64,000 nt of DNA from a bacterium. Lineage in GTDB: Bacteria > Patescibacteriota > Gracilibacteria > Absconditabacterales > Absconditicoccaceae. Position 1 is the first letter of the stretch; each line of letters opens with the position of its first letter. A program made the position numbers and the translations under genes. The stretch covers positions 1 through 64,000 of the forward strand of contig JAHDFY010000003.1 in the NCBI GenBank assembly GCA_020627925.1. The letters run 5' to 3'. This document shows, in pieces, positions 51,863 to 63,368 of this stretch. The notes beneath the pieces are model-generated. The model saw only the letters and a list, made by a program, of their open reading frames with translations, searched no databases and was not told the DNA's origin.

Positions 51863-53512
51863 TTACAAGTGTCTCAATCTTTTGAAGACTCTTTCTTTAC
51901 CCATTACTTTCATCATGTGATACAAATCAGGCGTTTGTTTTGAACAAGCAAGTTGGATACGCATAAACATTGCTATGTCACCAACTTTTCCATTATATCC
52001 TCATTCTTTAAATTCTCTATTATTGGCTGCAAATCAGTGTTTTTTTCCAAATTCTTTGAGTTGTGTAAACCATTCCATTTTGTCCATTCCATCCACATCA
52101 AGTATTTTTTCATACTCATCTACAAAATGTAACATCGTTTTTGTATCAATATTATCAGGAAGCGCTGGCTTTTCTTTTGCCAATCTCATGAACTCAGAGT
52201 CATAGAAGAACCTTAGTTGCTTTTCTACATCAAAGAAATTCGTGAATCTTTTAGGGTCTTGATCGGTATGTCTTTCTATTCCCAAAGCGGCAATAGTGTA
52301 CTCTGGTTCATTGTGCATTAATTGAGCCAAATCAGGCATGAATTGTTCTGCCCATTCAAGAGTTTCTGTATAGAGTTGTTCGTTACTTATTCTTGAAAGA
52401 TATCTGTTGTTGACATGGTTGATTTTGTCATAATCAACAAGAGCACCAGAACTATTAAGATCTTGGATAGTAATGGTAAAATGAGTGTAATCTTTGTCTG
52501 GGTTTTCTTCCATCCATGATTCGTATTTACTATCGATAATAGACATGAGGTAGTCAAGTATTCCTTGTTTTGGATAACCAGAAGCAAAAAAGTACGCAAT
52601 ATCTGATTCTGGATCTTTTCTTTTTGAAAGTTTTCTTTTCTTTCCTTCGTCTACTTTGAGGATTTGAGCTGTATGAACATAAACAGGAACAGGAAATGTG
52701 AACGCTTCAAACATTTGGAGGTGAAACGGGACACTAGTCAGCCATTCTTCTCCTCTTACTACATGTGACGTTCTCATCAATGTATCATCGACAACATGTG
52801 CCAAGTGATAGGTAGGTAGTTTGTCGCCAGATTTCATAATAACATTGTCATTAACATTGTCTGCCATGTGGATTTTTCCCCTCGTCACATCTTCAAAAAG
52901 TACTTTTTCACCTAGTTTTCCTTCACTACGAAATCTAATCACAAATCATTCAGGATCTTGTTGGTATTGTTGCACATATTCTTCGTTTGTTTTGTTTCTC
53001 CACACTGAGTAATTTCCATAAATTCCTGGAGCTTTTTTGAGCGCTCTTTGCTCTGCTCTGATTGAGTCCATTTCCTCAGGAGACAACCAACATGGATACG
53101 CGTGTCCATTTGCAACTAAGTGCTTGATAAACGTATGATAAATTTCTTTTCTATGGGATTGATGATAGGGACCATAGTTTCCAATGTCAGCGTTGTTTGG
53201 TCACAAAGGACCTTCGTTTACTGGGATCGAAAGATAGTTAAAATGACTAATAAAATCATCGACAGCACCTTCAACAGTTCTCGCTGTATCAGTATCTTCA
53301 ATTCTAAGAATGAACGTTCCTTTGTTTTGCTCGGCAAATCTTTGTCCAATAAGTGCACTATACACAGTTCCAATATGCATAAAACCAGTTGGTGAAGGAG
53401 CAACACGAGTTACAATATGGTTGTCACCACGACTAGGGTACATCGTCAAATAGTCCTCAATTGTTTTGTCTATATGGGGAAATAGCAGGTCAGCTAATTC
53501 TTTGTTATTCAT
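51863..53512 (-). CDS. gltX: Glutamyl-tRNA synthetase
   Basis: 549 residues. Class I signature VTRVAPSPTGFMHIGTVYSA (HIGH box as HIGT, around residue 43), ILRIEDTDTAR, GEEWLTSVPFHLQMFEAF and the KMSKS-like KLSKRKD (around 285). Charges tRNA-Glu, and possibly tRNA-Gln for later amidation. Four UGA-glycines. It is somewhat longer than the usual 470-500 because of an insertion in the C-terminal half. First of a minus-strand group preceded by the gene at 53560 with a 47-base gap. Confidence 0.95.
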
Positions 53513-53559
53513 GTTGTTTGCAAAGTATAAATAGTAAAGTAAGAGGTATTTATGCAAAA

Positions 53560-54123
53560 TTATCCGTCAATTTTTTCTATCAAATCAAATATTTCTTCTG
53601 CTTCGTCTTCTTGTAACGAGGCAGCGTTTGATTCATCATTAGAAGAGCCAGTTGTTGCTTCGTTTGTCATGGAATCCTCTTTGGAAGCGTCGTCTGATGC
53701 AGGAGCATTATCTCATGAGCTTACCGGAGGAGTAGTAGTTATAAGTTCCTCATTCAACATAACTTCATCTCCAGTTTGCAATAAATTTCTTTTATAATTG
53801 AGATAGTGATCAAGTCTTTTTTGATATAGTGCGTCGCGCTCGTTATCTTCGTCTTTTTGCTTCTCTTGTGTGATAATAGAGCCACTCAGATCAAGTAATC
53901 ACGTTGTATTTGTTCCTGTGTCGGTAAAGCTTTCTCCTGTCGATATAGTGGTGGTGACAATGCTACCACTTGCTAAGAACTCTCCATTTTGATTCAAAAA
54001 ATTCTCAAGCATTTGGTCATCACTACTTGAGGTAAGAACATAAGTAGTAACAACTCGATAACTACCAAAACCAATACCACCGAGAATAACAAGCAAGAGC
54101 AAGGCAAGAAGGATTTTTTTCAT
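53560..54123 (-). CDS. Single-span membrane protein with acidic tail
   Basis: 187 residues: an N-terminal membrane anchor (MKKILLALLLLVILGGIGFG), a Ser/Thr-rich segment (about 60-85), and a charged Ser/Asp/Glu-rich tail (NAPASDDASKEDSM, LQEDEAEEIFDLIEKIDG). Two UGA-glycines. No family recognised. It is between miaA and gltX on the same strand and probably co-transcribed. Confidence 0.65.
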
Positions 54124-54167
54124 AGTACAAACAAAAATAAAAGCAAACTATATAAGAACAAAAAGTA

Positions 54168-55136
54168 CTACAATTCTAATTCATAGACGTGATATTGTAC
54201 GTTTTCTTTGGGATTATTCTGGCCATCTCTTATATACCTACGAAACCGTGTTCTTTGTTTTTTTGCCAAACTATGAGTCGCAAGACGTAAGTCATTAATT
54301 CGCTGGTTTCTTGTACGTTTTCACTGAAGATAGCTAACGGTTTCTTTGTAACCAATTCCCTGCATAGATTGTAGCGAAGGACTAAATCACATGGCAAGTA
54401 AATTTTTTACTTCATCCTCTAATCATTCCTTTATCATTTCTTTAATTCTTCTATCAATAAGGTGATTGGTATCTTTTTTGTTTCTCCAAAGACCGATCAT
54501 AAGTAGTGGCCACCTCACGGGTAACTGTCTACAAGCTTCTGATTTAGGGATTCCTGTTTTTTTGTAGATTTCAATAGCTCTTACAAGGTATCTTGTACAA
54601 TGAGGATGTATCTTGGCTGCACTCACAGGATCGACTCTTTCAAGCTCAGCGTGAAGCCAGCCAGGTTGTTTTTTTTCTTGTTCATTAAGATAATTTCTGA
54701 GTTCATAATCAGGCGACACATCGGGCATAGTGAAATTTTTGTAGAGCGTATCAATATACAACCCTGTTCCACCAACGACCATTGCGCGCTGTCCATTTGC
54801 ATGGAGTGCGTCAATAGTTTGTATAGTATCTTTTTGTCGCTGGCCAGCCGTATAGTGACCATCTGGGTCAATAATATCTATTTGATGATGGGGGAGATTA
54901 CTACGAATCTCCTGACTGATCTTATCCGTCCCAATATTCATATGACGAAATATTTGTCTACTGTCACAACTAATTACTTCAAAATCAAAAAATTTAGACA
55001 GTTTCACACTCGTGCTTGTCTTTCCGGTTGCTGTCGCTCCCCAAATAATCACGACTCCCTGAGGATTCTTGTCATAAAATGATCCGACAGTCTCTTTTAT
55101 TGCATCAAAATGTTTCATGTTCGTCTTTATACTCAT
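54168..55136 (-). CDS. miaA: tRNA dimethylallyltransferase MiaA
   Basis: 322 residues. P-loop IWGATATGKTSTSVKL, DSRQIFRHMNIGTDK (catalytic Asp and DSxQ), GGTGLYIDTLYKNF, and the tRNA-binding MGFSPSLQSMQGIGYKE (family pattern: QxxIGYKE). Three UGA-glycines in the C-terminal third. Transfers a dimethylallyl group to A37 of tRNAs reading UNN codons. It needs DMAPP, as does the isoprenoid operon at 12-14 kb. Start M at 55136 or 55118. The 55137-55395 gap shows no clear gene; it is AT-rich. Confidence 0.94.
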
Positions 55137-55395
55137 TATCTATTTGAAGGCAAGAAAAAAGTGCAAAAGTTGTGCCTTCTTACTTTTAATTACTTACTTT
55201 GTTTTACTGTGAAAATAATAATATGTCAATGTCTTGGAATGATTTTTTTTACTCCTTTGATAATAAAATATTTTTTTGCTTGTATCTACTCAACGGATTT
55301 CATAAGAACACTATAGTCAAAAAAAAACCTTCAAAAATAAGACACACGCAAAAAGCGTACAAGAATACTTATTTTTTTTGTTTGTTTATAAATAT

Positions 55396-57030
55396 ATGAT
55401 GAAACTAATTTTTGTAACATGAGGGGTTATTTCTTGATTGGGAAAATGAATTACTGCTGCAAGTATTGGAAGAATTCTTAAATCTTCAGGATATACGATC
55501 AGTATGATCAAAATGGATCCTTATTTGCAAGTAGATGCAGGAACTATGTCGCCTTATGAGCATGGTGAAGTGTTTGTAACAAACGATGGTGGTGAAATTG
55601 ACTTGGATTTTGGTCACTACGAGAGATTTGTTCATGCAAAATTGACCAAAGCAAATTCTATTACAACAGGTAAAGTCTATCAACACGTTATCAACAAAGA
55701 AAGAGAGGGAGCGTATTTGTGAGAAACGGTACAGGTAATTCCTCACGTCATCAATGAAATCAAAGAAATGATAAGTTCTATTGCACAAGAAACAGATGTG
55801 ACAATTATAGAGATAGGGGGAACCGTATGAGATATAGAAGGACCTCATTTTATCGAGACAATGAGACAGCTTCGTTATGATTTATGAGTTGCAAATACCT
55901 TTTTTGTGCATGTCGTACCTATTATCCATCTCAGTCACTCAGGAGAACTCAAAACAAAAGCAATTCAACATTCTATTGTAAAATTAAGAGAAGTTGGTAT
56001 TTCTCCTGACTGCTTGGTTGTGAGAACGCCCGAAAAACTGGAAGAAAAAATTATTGAAAAACTATCACTTTTTGGAGGATTACCAGTAGAGCGCATCATT
56101 CAAGGGACAGACCAGGAATCAATTTATAATGTACCACTTGCATTCAATGAGCAAGGTATCGGAACTATCATTGAACAACACCTTTTTTCTCAAGCAAATG
56201 GCGCTGATTTGACTGAATGGAAAAATCTATGTGATCGCTTGCTTCACGCACCCAAAGAAACCGTTATCGCACTAGCAGGGAAATATACACAATTCAAAGA
56301 TTGTGATTTGAGTGTCATGGAAAGTTTGAAACATGCAGGTGTTCATTTGAACACCAAAGTTACTATAGTTCCTTTGTATACGGCTGATTACGAAGGTGCC
56401 GACCGAAAACAAAAGTTGCAACATACCATTGATCAAATGGGAATTGATGGTATTCTAATTCCATGATGATTTGGTGAAAGAGGTGTAGAAGGAAAAATTA
56501 ATATCGCCTCTTATGCTATGGATAAAAAAATACCTTACCTATGAATATGTCTGTGATTACAAACGGCTGTGATTGCCCATGCAAGAAACAATTGTGGTCT
56601 GACAGATGCTCACACAACAGAGATAAACGAGCATACAAAAAATCCGCTCATCCATCTTATGCATGATCAAAGAGATATAAAAAACAAAGGAGGAACTATG
56701 AGGCTATGAGCGTATCCAGCAGTACTTCACGAGTGAACCAAAGTATTTGACGTTTATAAAACATTCCACCCCGAAAGGTTCACACAAGAAAACATCGTCA
56801 TGGAAAGACACAGACACAGATATGAAGTGAATCCCGACTACCATCAACTATTGCGTGACAATGGAATGGTTCTTTCATGACTCTCGCCTGATGGTCAGTT
56901 GGTTGAGTTTATAGAAATGAAAGACCACCCATATTTCTTAGCAACACAAGCACACCCAGAATTTCTTTCAAAATTAGATCAAGCACATCCATTATTTGTT
57001 GGCCTGGTCAAAGCAAGTATGGAGAAGTAA
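55396..57030 (+). CDS. pyrG: CTP synthase
   Basis: 544 residues, the family length. Synthetase domain: FVTGGVISGLGKGITAASIG (P-loop; three of its glycines are UGA), [30 protein letters not shown]. Glutaminase domain: [16 protein letters not shown], catalytic Cys in YLGICLGLQ (around residue 381) and the His-Glu pair in THPEF-like AHPEFL. Converts UTP to CTP using glutamine. Start is the first of two adjacent ATG codons; the second is equally likely. Single gene ending at a strong terminator. Confidence 0.97.
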
Positions 57031-57065
57031 TTGTGAGTTGCTTTTGCTTTTTGCATAGCTCATTA

Positions 57066-57104
57066 AAAAAATGTCCAGGGTTATTTCCCTAGACATTTTT
57101 TTTA
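57066..57104 (+). terminator. Terminator after pyrG
   Basis: AATGTCCAGGG-(TTATTT)-CCCTAGACATT plus T run; also usable by the opposing HIT gene. Confidence 0.85.
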
Positions 57105-57551
57105 TCAATAGAATTCTTCTCGTTTGTTTTTCATTTCGTTGGTTACTTCTAAGTGTTTGTTTTCATCGTAGTACGGACGTGTCTTTCGATCAAGTCCAAC
57201 ACCTCTTACATCGACGCCAGGCAACAAATGATAGTGAAAATGGGTAATACTTTTTCCTGTGCTACTACCTGCATCACCGTCTCTTACAAACAAGCTCACT
57301 TCCTTGTGTCCTAAGGTATAAAGAAACTTTGTCACTTTATTAATCAATTGTCAAAGCTCTATGTATTCCTCTTGAGTCAATTCATTAAAATGAGAAAAAT
57401 GCCTAAAGCTATTGATCAACATATGATCTTTTGCATAAGGAGCATTTGCAGCAACAATATAAAAATGCGTCCCTTTTTCTATAATATATTTCTCAGGGTA
57501 ATTACAAAAAATACATCCATCCAATTTGTTGAGATAATCAACGTAACTCAT
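57105..57551 (-). CDS. HIT-family nucleotide hydrolase
   Basis: 148 residues. GCIFCNYPEKYI at the N-terminus and the histidine triad HFHYHLLPG (around residue 107; HxHxHxx). DHMLINSFRHFSHF matches the family. One UGA-glycine. Hydrolyses nucleotide conjugates such as AMP-lysine or dinucleoside polyphosphates. Downstream of the rhodanese gene on the same strand, 74-base gap. Confidence 0.9.
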
Positions 57552-57625
57552 AAAAGCAATAAAAAAGGTAAAAACACTGCATACTTACAGAAAAAGAAGC
57601 TCTTAGCAAGTAATATCGTACCATT

Positions 57626-57982
57626 TTATGGTAATAGTCAGGTTGCTCACCCTACGACAGCTCACCCATTGCTAAGTCGTTCGACAATTCCTTTATCCAG
57701 CTCATAGATGCAATCAATACCAAGATTGGCTGCATAATTAATAATTGCTTTAGTTCTGCTTCATGTTCTACAGTAAATAAGCATCGTGTTTGCTCTATCT
57801 CGACCAATGATAAAATCCAAAAAACTATCATCAGAACAGCTGTGATGTATTGCTCAAGGAATAATTCATGTTTGGTGTAGTTCATATCACGTCCTTACAT
57901 CCACTAAGGTAGCATCGCCTTCAACAATCATTTCGTGAAACTCTTGGACAGACAGAGAACGCGTTCTGTTTCTTTTTTTCAT
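57626..57982 (-). CDS. Cytoplasmic rhodanese-like protein
   Basis: 118 residues. Rhodanese fold: ATLVDVRTGYELHQTGIIPGA (three UGA-glycines) and the active-site loop LIYCRTGSRTKA with the catalytic Cys followed by the usual C-R-T-G-S-R. Unlike the anchored rhodanese at 27.7 kb it keeps the arginine. No signal peptide. It could move sulfur for thio-modified tRNA or detoxification. Confidence 0.85.
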
Positions 57983-58060
57983 TATAGTGGCCACTGGCAT
58001 AAAACAAGCACAATGTACCCAAAAAAACAAAAAGTTGCAATACTTTATCAGCAACAGGGT

Positions 58061-58088
58061 TTGACTCTTTGAGGACCATTGTTATACA
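58061..58088 (+). promoter_or_regulatory. Promoter of the flavin reductase gene
   Basis: -35 TTGACT (58061-58066), 16-bp spacer, -10 TATACA (58083-58088), 30 bases before the start at 58118. Confidence 0.55.
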
Positions 58089-58117
58089 AAAGATACTTTA
58101 TCGTTTTTTGGATAAAA

Positions 58118-58750
58118 ATGCATTATACCATAATCGTTTGATCGCACCGTGCTGATGCTCAATCAGCAAAAGTTGCCACTTATATACAAACACAACTCAC
58201 CAAAATGAATAAAAAAAATATTGTGACAATAATTTCACTGCAGGATAACCCTCTTCCATTGCGAAGTGATTGTATGCGAAGCAAGGAGCCACAAGATGAA
58301 TACCAAATGAGAGCACATGTATGGGATCCTATGGCACAAAAATTACAACAAGCAGAAGCAATTATTATAATTGCTCCAGAATGGAGTGGGATGGCGCCTG
58401 CATGATTAAAAAACTTCTTTCTATACTGTAATACCGAACTAATTGGTAACAAGGCAGCGCTTCTTGTCGGAGTATCATCATGAGTATGAGGAGCATATCC
58501 TATCGCAGAACTTCGTATGAGCAGTTACAAAAACAATCACCTTTGCTACATTCCCCAGCATATTATTGTAAGATCAGTGACAGAGGTGCTGAATGACGAT
58601 ACACTAGATGAAACAACCACGAGTCGCGATAGCACTATCAAAAAAAGAATGCATTATTCTCTCCAAGTCCTTGAGCAGTATGCTCTCGCACTCAACGCCG
58701 TAAGAGCAAGCGGTGTTATTGACATACAAACATACCCCTATGGTATGTAA
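58118..58750 (+). CDS. NAD(P)H-dependent FMN reductase-like flavoprotein
   Basis: 210 residues. Flavodoxin-like fold of the NADPH-dependent FMN reductase family: N-terminal TIIVGSHRADAQSAKVA (FMN-phosphate loop, with UGA-glycine), IIIAPEWSGMAPAGLKNF (family PEYNxxxPGxLKN) and AALLVGVSSGVGGAYPIAEL. Reduces quinones, azo compounds or free flavin; the exact substrate is unknown. Single gene with its own promoter. Confidence 0.85.
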
Positions 58751-58771
58751 CATTTCATATGTACATTATAT

Positions 58772-58806
58772 AAAAAAAAACTGTCCTATAATACAGGGCA
58801 GCTTTT
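58772..58806 (-). terminator. Terminator of rlmN
   Basis: Reverse strand CTGCCC...GGACAG hairpin with an A/T-rich loop followed by TTTTTTTTT; also lies after the flavin reductase gene. Confidence 0.7.
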
Positions 58807-58809
58807 TCC

Positions 58810-59952
58810 TTAACATTTTTTGCAATCACAGTTTGGATCAACGCATGGTTTTTGGATAATTTTTCCTTGCACCTTTTCATATCCTAGTTGTCCACAAGCG
58901 GATTTTGCCTTACGCCCCATATTTTGTCTAACAGTCACAGGCACACCATAACTTTCCACGACATCTTTGAATTTTTTTATTCTTGCTTCGGTTGATTCTT
59001 CTAAGTCAATAGCAGGATTTTGATTATACGGGATGAGGTTGAGGTGCGCAGGTCTTCCTTGCAACAGTTTTCCGCACGTATGGGCTAGTTCTCTGCTATC
59101 ATTTTTGTCCTTAATCATGACATATTCATAAAAAATCTTATTTCCTGTTTTATCTGTGTACTCATCTAACGCTGCAAAAAGTTTTTCAATAGTATAGTAT
59201 TTTGCAATAGTAGGAACCAATTCTTCACGAAGCTTTTGATCTGCACTATGAAGCGAAAAAGCAAGACTCACTGGCAAATCATCTGCCAAAAATTGTTTGA
59301 GTGGAGGAAGTACTCATGAGGTAGAAATAGTGACACGTTTTCTACTCAAACCAAAATAGTTGGTATCAGTCAAAAATCAGCAAACTTTTTTGACAGCAGG
59401 GTAGTTGAGCATTGGCTCACCCATTCCCATAAAAACAACATTTCTGATACTATACCAGGTGTTATCTACTTTTTTACCGTATTTATTTTTGACATAATTG
59501 TTTGCATACACTACTTGTGACAATATTTCCTCTCGAGTCAGATTTTTCTTTAGGCCCATTTTTCACGTGACACAAAAAATACAACCGACATTACATCCTA
59601 CTTGAGATGAAATACACAACGTGATACGGTTCAGTTTTTTTTCTAGCGTTCTTTGTTCTGTATGGAAATGATACATCAAGACCGACTCCATCACGTTTCC
59701 ATCAGCAGTCTTGAAAAGAAATTTTGATGTTTCATCATCCTCAATCACGTCTTCTACTTCCAAGCTGATAATCTCAAATGATTCCTCAAGTTTGTTCCTC
59801 AAATCTTTGGAAAGAGCAGTCATTTCTTTGAAATCTATCACAAAATTATGGAAAATTTCTTTGTAGATTTGCCTGATACGATAGGGCTGTAATTTGTGCT
59901 CTTTTCTAAATGCTTCAAGTGCTTGTGTATCAAAAATACTGTGTTTAGTCAT
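58810..59952 (-). CDS. rlmN: Dual-specificity RNA methyltransferase RlmN
   Basis: 380 residues. Radical SAM cluster motif GCNVGCIFCVTGK (CxxxCxxC, around residue 121, final glycine UGA), NVVFMGMGEPMLNYP, VSLAFSLHSAD, YVMIKDKNDS and the late conserved cysteine in SACGQLG. Methylates C2 of A2503 in 23S rRNA and A37 in tRNAs. Three UGA-glycines. The extra cysteines at the C-terminus (CVDPNCDCKKC) form a short Cys-rich tail I have not seen described for the family. Confidence 0.94.
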
Positions 59953-60085
59953 TCTTTATGTTTACATCAAAAAAATCAAAAATGATTATAGGTTGCTTAT
60001 TTCCCCACTGCTTTATCATACCGCAGTATATGTCGTATCAACAGCGCCGTCTAACCTCATTTGAGGAAAAGTTTCGTCTCTATTG

Positions 60086-60595
60086 TTATTCTCTTCTTCT
60101 TCTTTCATTCTCCAATCTTTCAGTATTTCCTTTTCGCCATCATTTTTCGTAGGCTTCTGTTCAGCCTACATTGGTATTATTGAGGCCATTATTGTATCAT
60201 TCATTGAAAGATTCTGTCATGTGGTACGTATATGCAGATCCAGCAATGAATAAAAAAATCATAAGTGCAGAGATTGCTTTTTTGTTCGCATCAATAGTGC
60301 TAGTAGCTGATTTCTGTTGTGCACTACCCAATACAGCAATAGCTGCTGCAAATCCAAAGAGTAGTGAAGTCATCATTGGGGAACTTAACCATAGAGTGCC
60401 ATCTTCATGGAGTTTGAATGTTTCCCAATCAGTACCATTAATCATATTGATCATATGGTAGCCAGATCAAGTACCAGCTAAAAGAAGACTTCTAAGCATT
60501 GCCTTTTTACCTTTTACAAGGTCTTTATGTCAAGAGGTAAGCGGTTGTTGATTGAGAGAATCATCATCTAAAATATCATGATTTTCTTGAGACAT
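60086..60595 (-). CDS. Small membrane protein, unknown
   Basis: 169 residues with two or three membrane helices (around 30-45, 65-85 and 100-120: TSLLFGFAAAIAVLGS, SALMIFLFIAGSAYTYHM), a charged N-terminus and an Asn/Arg-rich C-terminal tail (TERLENERRRRE). Six UGA-glycines. No family recognised. Same strand as its upstream neighbours but separated by a terminator. Confidence 0.65.
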
Positions 60596-60695
60596 GCAAA
60601 TGAAAATACAAAATAAATATAATACATAAAACCATATGTATGAAGTGTGATATGTCAATACTTTGTTGCGTTTTTATTTTGGGCATATTTTGGTG

Positions 60696-60727
60696 TAGAA
60701 AAAACATGCTGTGGTAAGCAGCATGTT
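60696..60727 (-). terminator. Terminator after the 60731 gene
   Basis: Reverse strand ACATGCTG-(CTTACCA)-CAGCATGT followed by TTTTTT. Confidence 0.8.
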
Positions 60728-60730
60728 GTG

Positions 60731-61294
60731 TCATAATAATGAGTAGAATAATTTGGTAAGTGCTACAAAGCAGCTTGCTGCCTGTAGTGTAGCAAAAAAT
60801 GCATATTTTTTTCGTTTGCCAATAAGACAATAAGAAATATGGCACAAAAAGATGCCACTCCATGCGATAGTTACTCCAGAAATCCTATTGATGCTCCAAC
60901 TATGAGCAATAGCCAAGAGATAATAACTCGTCATAGCAAAAAATGCACCAAGAATTTCAAGCAACAAAAGATACTTGTCGTCACTCCCTTTTTTTAACTG
61001 CTTTTTTGCGAGATAGCCACTTACTAGAAGTGTTGCTATCATAATTGCATAGTCTATAGAGGTAAGACCTAGAGATATGTCCTGGCTCCACTTGATAATA
61101 CCATAAGCACATAACGCTATAGCACCAAGTTGTGATACAAAAGAGATATATAACTTATCGTGAAACGCAAGAAGTGCAAAAGCACCATCTCCAAGAATTG
61201 TTAGCCACCAACCACTAATGTGCCCATAATACAATGGTCCTTTCGCTACAAAAAGCGTCAGAGAGCTAAATTTTTCTAAATAATTTTTTTTCAT
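60731..61294 (-). CDS. Polytopic membrane protein, unknown
   Basis: 187 residues from ATG at 61294, about six membrane helices (ISGWWLTILGDGAFALLAF, YAIMIATLLVSGYLA, LLLLEILGAFFAM, IAWSGIFLCHISYCL). The frame stays open further upstream, but the extension overlaps a terminator, so I reject the longer form. It vaguely resembles PnuC-like vitamin transporters; not certain. No UGA codon. Confidence 0.6.
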   Translation of the reverse strand: MKKNYLEKFSSLTLFVAKGPLYYGHISGWWLTILGDGAFALLAFHDKLYISFVSQLGAIALCAYGIIKWSQDISLGLTSIDYAIMIATLLVSGYLAKKQLKKGSDDKYLLLLEILGAFFAMTSYYLLAIAHSWSINRISGVTIAWSGIFLCHISYCLIGKRKKYAFFATLQAASCFVALTKLFYSLL

Positions 61295-61334
61295 AGCCTG
61301 ATTTTTCCTTATTTTTGTTTTACTAATATTTTGT

Positions 61335-61372
61335 TTATAAAAAACAGCAGTATTGTTGTCAATACCGCTGTA
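61335..61372 (-). terminator. Terminator after the 61402 gene
   Basis: Reverse strand CAGCGGTATTG-(ACAA)-CAATACTGCTG followed by TTTTTT. Confidence 0.8.
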
Positions 61373-61401
61373 TAAAAAGTGTTGTAAGTTATTTTCAACA
61401 A

Positions 61402-61860
61402 TTATGCTTTTTTCTTTGCTTCTTCTTCTTCTCTTTTGAGTAGTCTGTAGTGTACAGCAAGGATAATACCACTGATAATAAACCATGTTGCAGAGCCAAC
61501 AAACGTTTCTTTAAAATTTACTTTTCTTTGTGCAATTGCTCTTTCTTTGTTTTCTTTTTCACATTTTTCAATTTGTTCTGGTGTGCGTTTTGTTGCTTCA
61601 CCATTAGGTTTTACATGGTAATCATATTCACAGTTGTTGTAGCCATAGTGAGTCAAAAGGTACTCCTCTTCACTAATAATTGAATGTTGGATCAGGTTAT
61701 AGAACAAGATAGACCCTGATATCAAAACAGCGATCATTGATGCGCTACTGACAAATAGTGAATATAGTTTAATTCCTCCTAGTGTTTGTTTCATTGTAAG
61801 AATAATCATAATAATAAATAATATCGCCCATAGTAGGCCTAGTGGTACAATTCGTTCCAT
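61402..61860 (-). CDS. Membrane protein with three hydrophobic segments, unknown
   Basis: 152 residues without UGA: two N-terminal helices (about 5-20 and 30-55), a charged loop with CEYDYHVKPNGEATKR and KCEKENKERA (two cysteines 30 residues apart), a third helix (TWFIISGIILAVHYRL) and a Glu/Lys tail. No family recognised. It follows the phosphate transporter gene by 34 bases on the same strand, so probably one operon. Confidence 0.65.
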   Translation of the reverse strand: MERIVPLGLLWAILFIIMIILTMKQTLGGIKLYSLFVSSASMIAVLISGSILFYNLIQHSIISEEEYLLTHYGYNNCEYDYHVKPNGEATKRTPEQIEKCEKENKERAIAQRKVNFKETFVGSATWFIISGIILAVHYRLLKREEEEAKKKA

Positions 61861-61894
61861 AATAAGTCATAATCACATAGGATATGGCTAACAA

Positions 61895-62878
61895 TTAAAT
61901 AATGTCTGTGTTTTTGAGTGATCATTGATTGGCATTGTCTGGTAATAAGCGCTGTATCCATTGAGTAAATGCATCCAAAAACGGCAAAAACATCATGGCT
62001 GTACTTACATTAAAAACAAAGTTAAGCACAGCATTACCCATCACAGGATCGCTTACTCACAGGAAGGTTTGTGTCAACCAAATGTACGGCCAAAACAAAA
62101 CAATTCCAATCACAGCAGAGATCACATTAAACATAACTTGTGCCAAAGCCAATTGCCTTTTTATTGTTTTTCCTCCGAGAGAAGCCAAGACACCCGTAAA
62201 GGTTGTTCCAATATTTGCACCCATCACAATGGCAATAGACGCAGGAAAATCAATAACTCCTGAGTTGATTGCTGCTAAGGTAAGTACTCATATGGCACTA
62301 CTTGATTGTAAAACAACGGTGACCAAAATACCAATAAGGAAAAAAAGAGGTAGACCAAATTGAGCGTATTGCGCCAAATCAAATGTTTGCTGTAGCATTT
62401 CAACGCTTTCTTTCATGAAATCTAGTCACAAGAAGAGTAGTCCAAATCCAACAAGCAATGTTGACCATTGTTTTCCTGTTTTTCCTTTGGTAAACAAAAG
62501 GCTAATTCATCCTATTGCAAGAATAGGAAAAGCAAATGTAGCAATTTTGAATTCTCCAAATCACAACCGAGCGACGAGCAACGAGGTAAAAGTAGTACCA
62601 ATATTAGCTCCGATGAGCACTCCTATGGCATTACTTAATCTCATAATTCCTGCTCCCACAAAGGCAATTGCGATCAAAGAAACTAAACTACTACTTTGTA
62701 ATAGTGCGGTTACTAATGTTCCCACGAGTATAGAATTCCAAGCATTGTTGGTATAGTGGTGAAGTACTTCTTTGAATTTTTCTCATCACAAAAAACGTAA
62801 TGAGGATTCAAAGGTATGCATACCAAACAAAAAGATTCCAATTCACGCTCAGAGCATCCAAATATCGACTGTTTGCAT
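61895..62878 (-). CDS. Na+/phosphate cotransporter family protein (PNaS)
   Basis: 327 residues with two inverted halves, each bearing the hallmark QSSS motif: TALLQSSSLVSLIAIAFVG and VTVVLQSSSAIGVLTLAAI, each followed by GANIGTTFT. About ten UGA-glycines. Imports phosphate with sodium, without the cytoplasmic PhoU-like tail found in longer homologues. It lies 530 bases from the VTC-domain gene, which could link phosphate uptake to polyphosphate. Confidence 0.9.
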
Positions 62879-63055
62879 TACAGATTGGCTAATAAATAAG
62901 GCACCAGAATAGTAGTCATACAAAACACATTTTCAAAACTATTACTTATTAATTCATATGAATGTCAAAGAAAATGTGATATAGCATGCCCAAACAGATT
63001 GAAAGATGGCATCTATTACGTACAATGAAATCAGTATTTATACTTTGTCTTCATC

Positions 63056-63349
63056 ATGAAAGTAAAAGATTATCTTATTCAAACATTAGAACTAATCAAA
63101 ATGGAGCGGCCTGTGGCAACACCATTGATCAAATTGATCAAAGAAGACGTCTTAGACAAAGAAGCTCTAGGAACGGTCAAACAAATTCTCATCGGAGCAA
63201 TGAAGCTTATTGTCGACAAAGATAAGGCGACGAAGCTGCAAAAATCAATCGATCTTATAGAAAAAATCCAAAAAAGAGAAGAGCAATCAATTCTCAATGA
63301 TAAATCAGAACTTGATGCGCTTGAAGCAGAAATCAATAGCTTGGACTAA
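63056..63349 (+). CDS. Small helical protein, unknown
   Basis: 97 residues, all helical and charged (MKVKDYLIQTLELIKMERPV... to ALEAEINSL), with no UGA. Predicted coiled coil at the C-terminus (SIDLIEKIQKREEQSIL). No family recognised. Single gene ending at a terminator shared with the VTC gene. Confidence 0.6.
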   Translation: MKVKDYLIQTLELIKMERPVATPLIKLIKEDVLDKEALGTVKQILIGAMKLIVDKDKATKLQKSIDLIEKIQKREEQSILNDKSELDALEAEINSLD

Positions 63350-63368
63350 CAATGTTCATACAAAAATA

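Noticed and set aside
53552-53797. Plus-strand open frame opposite the membrane protein gene
   Set aside because: Antisense shadow of the Ser/Asp/Glu-rich 53560-54123 gene; composition reflects the complement of its low-complexity codons.
55137-55395. Short plus-strand open frame between miaA and pyrG
   Set aside because: Low-complexity AT-rich peptide (Phe/Lys/Ile/Tyr), no start context and no family pattern; more likely leader sequence of pyrG.
61295-61486. 64-residue N-terminal extension of the membrane protein at 60731
   Set aside because: It would run through the terminator at 61335-61372 and into the preceding gene; MKKNYLEKF at 61294 is a clean start.
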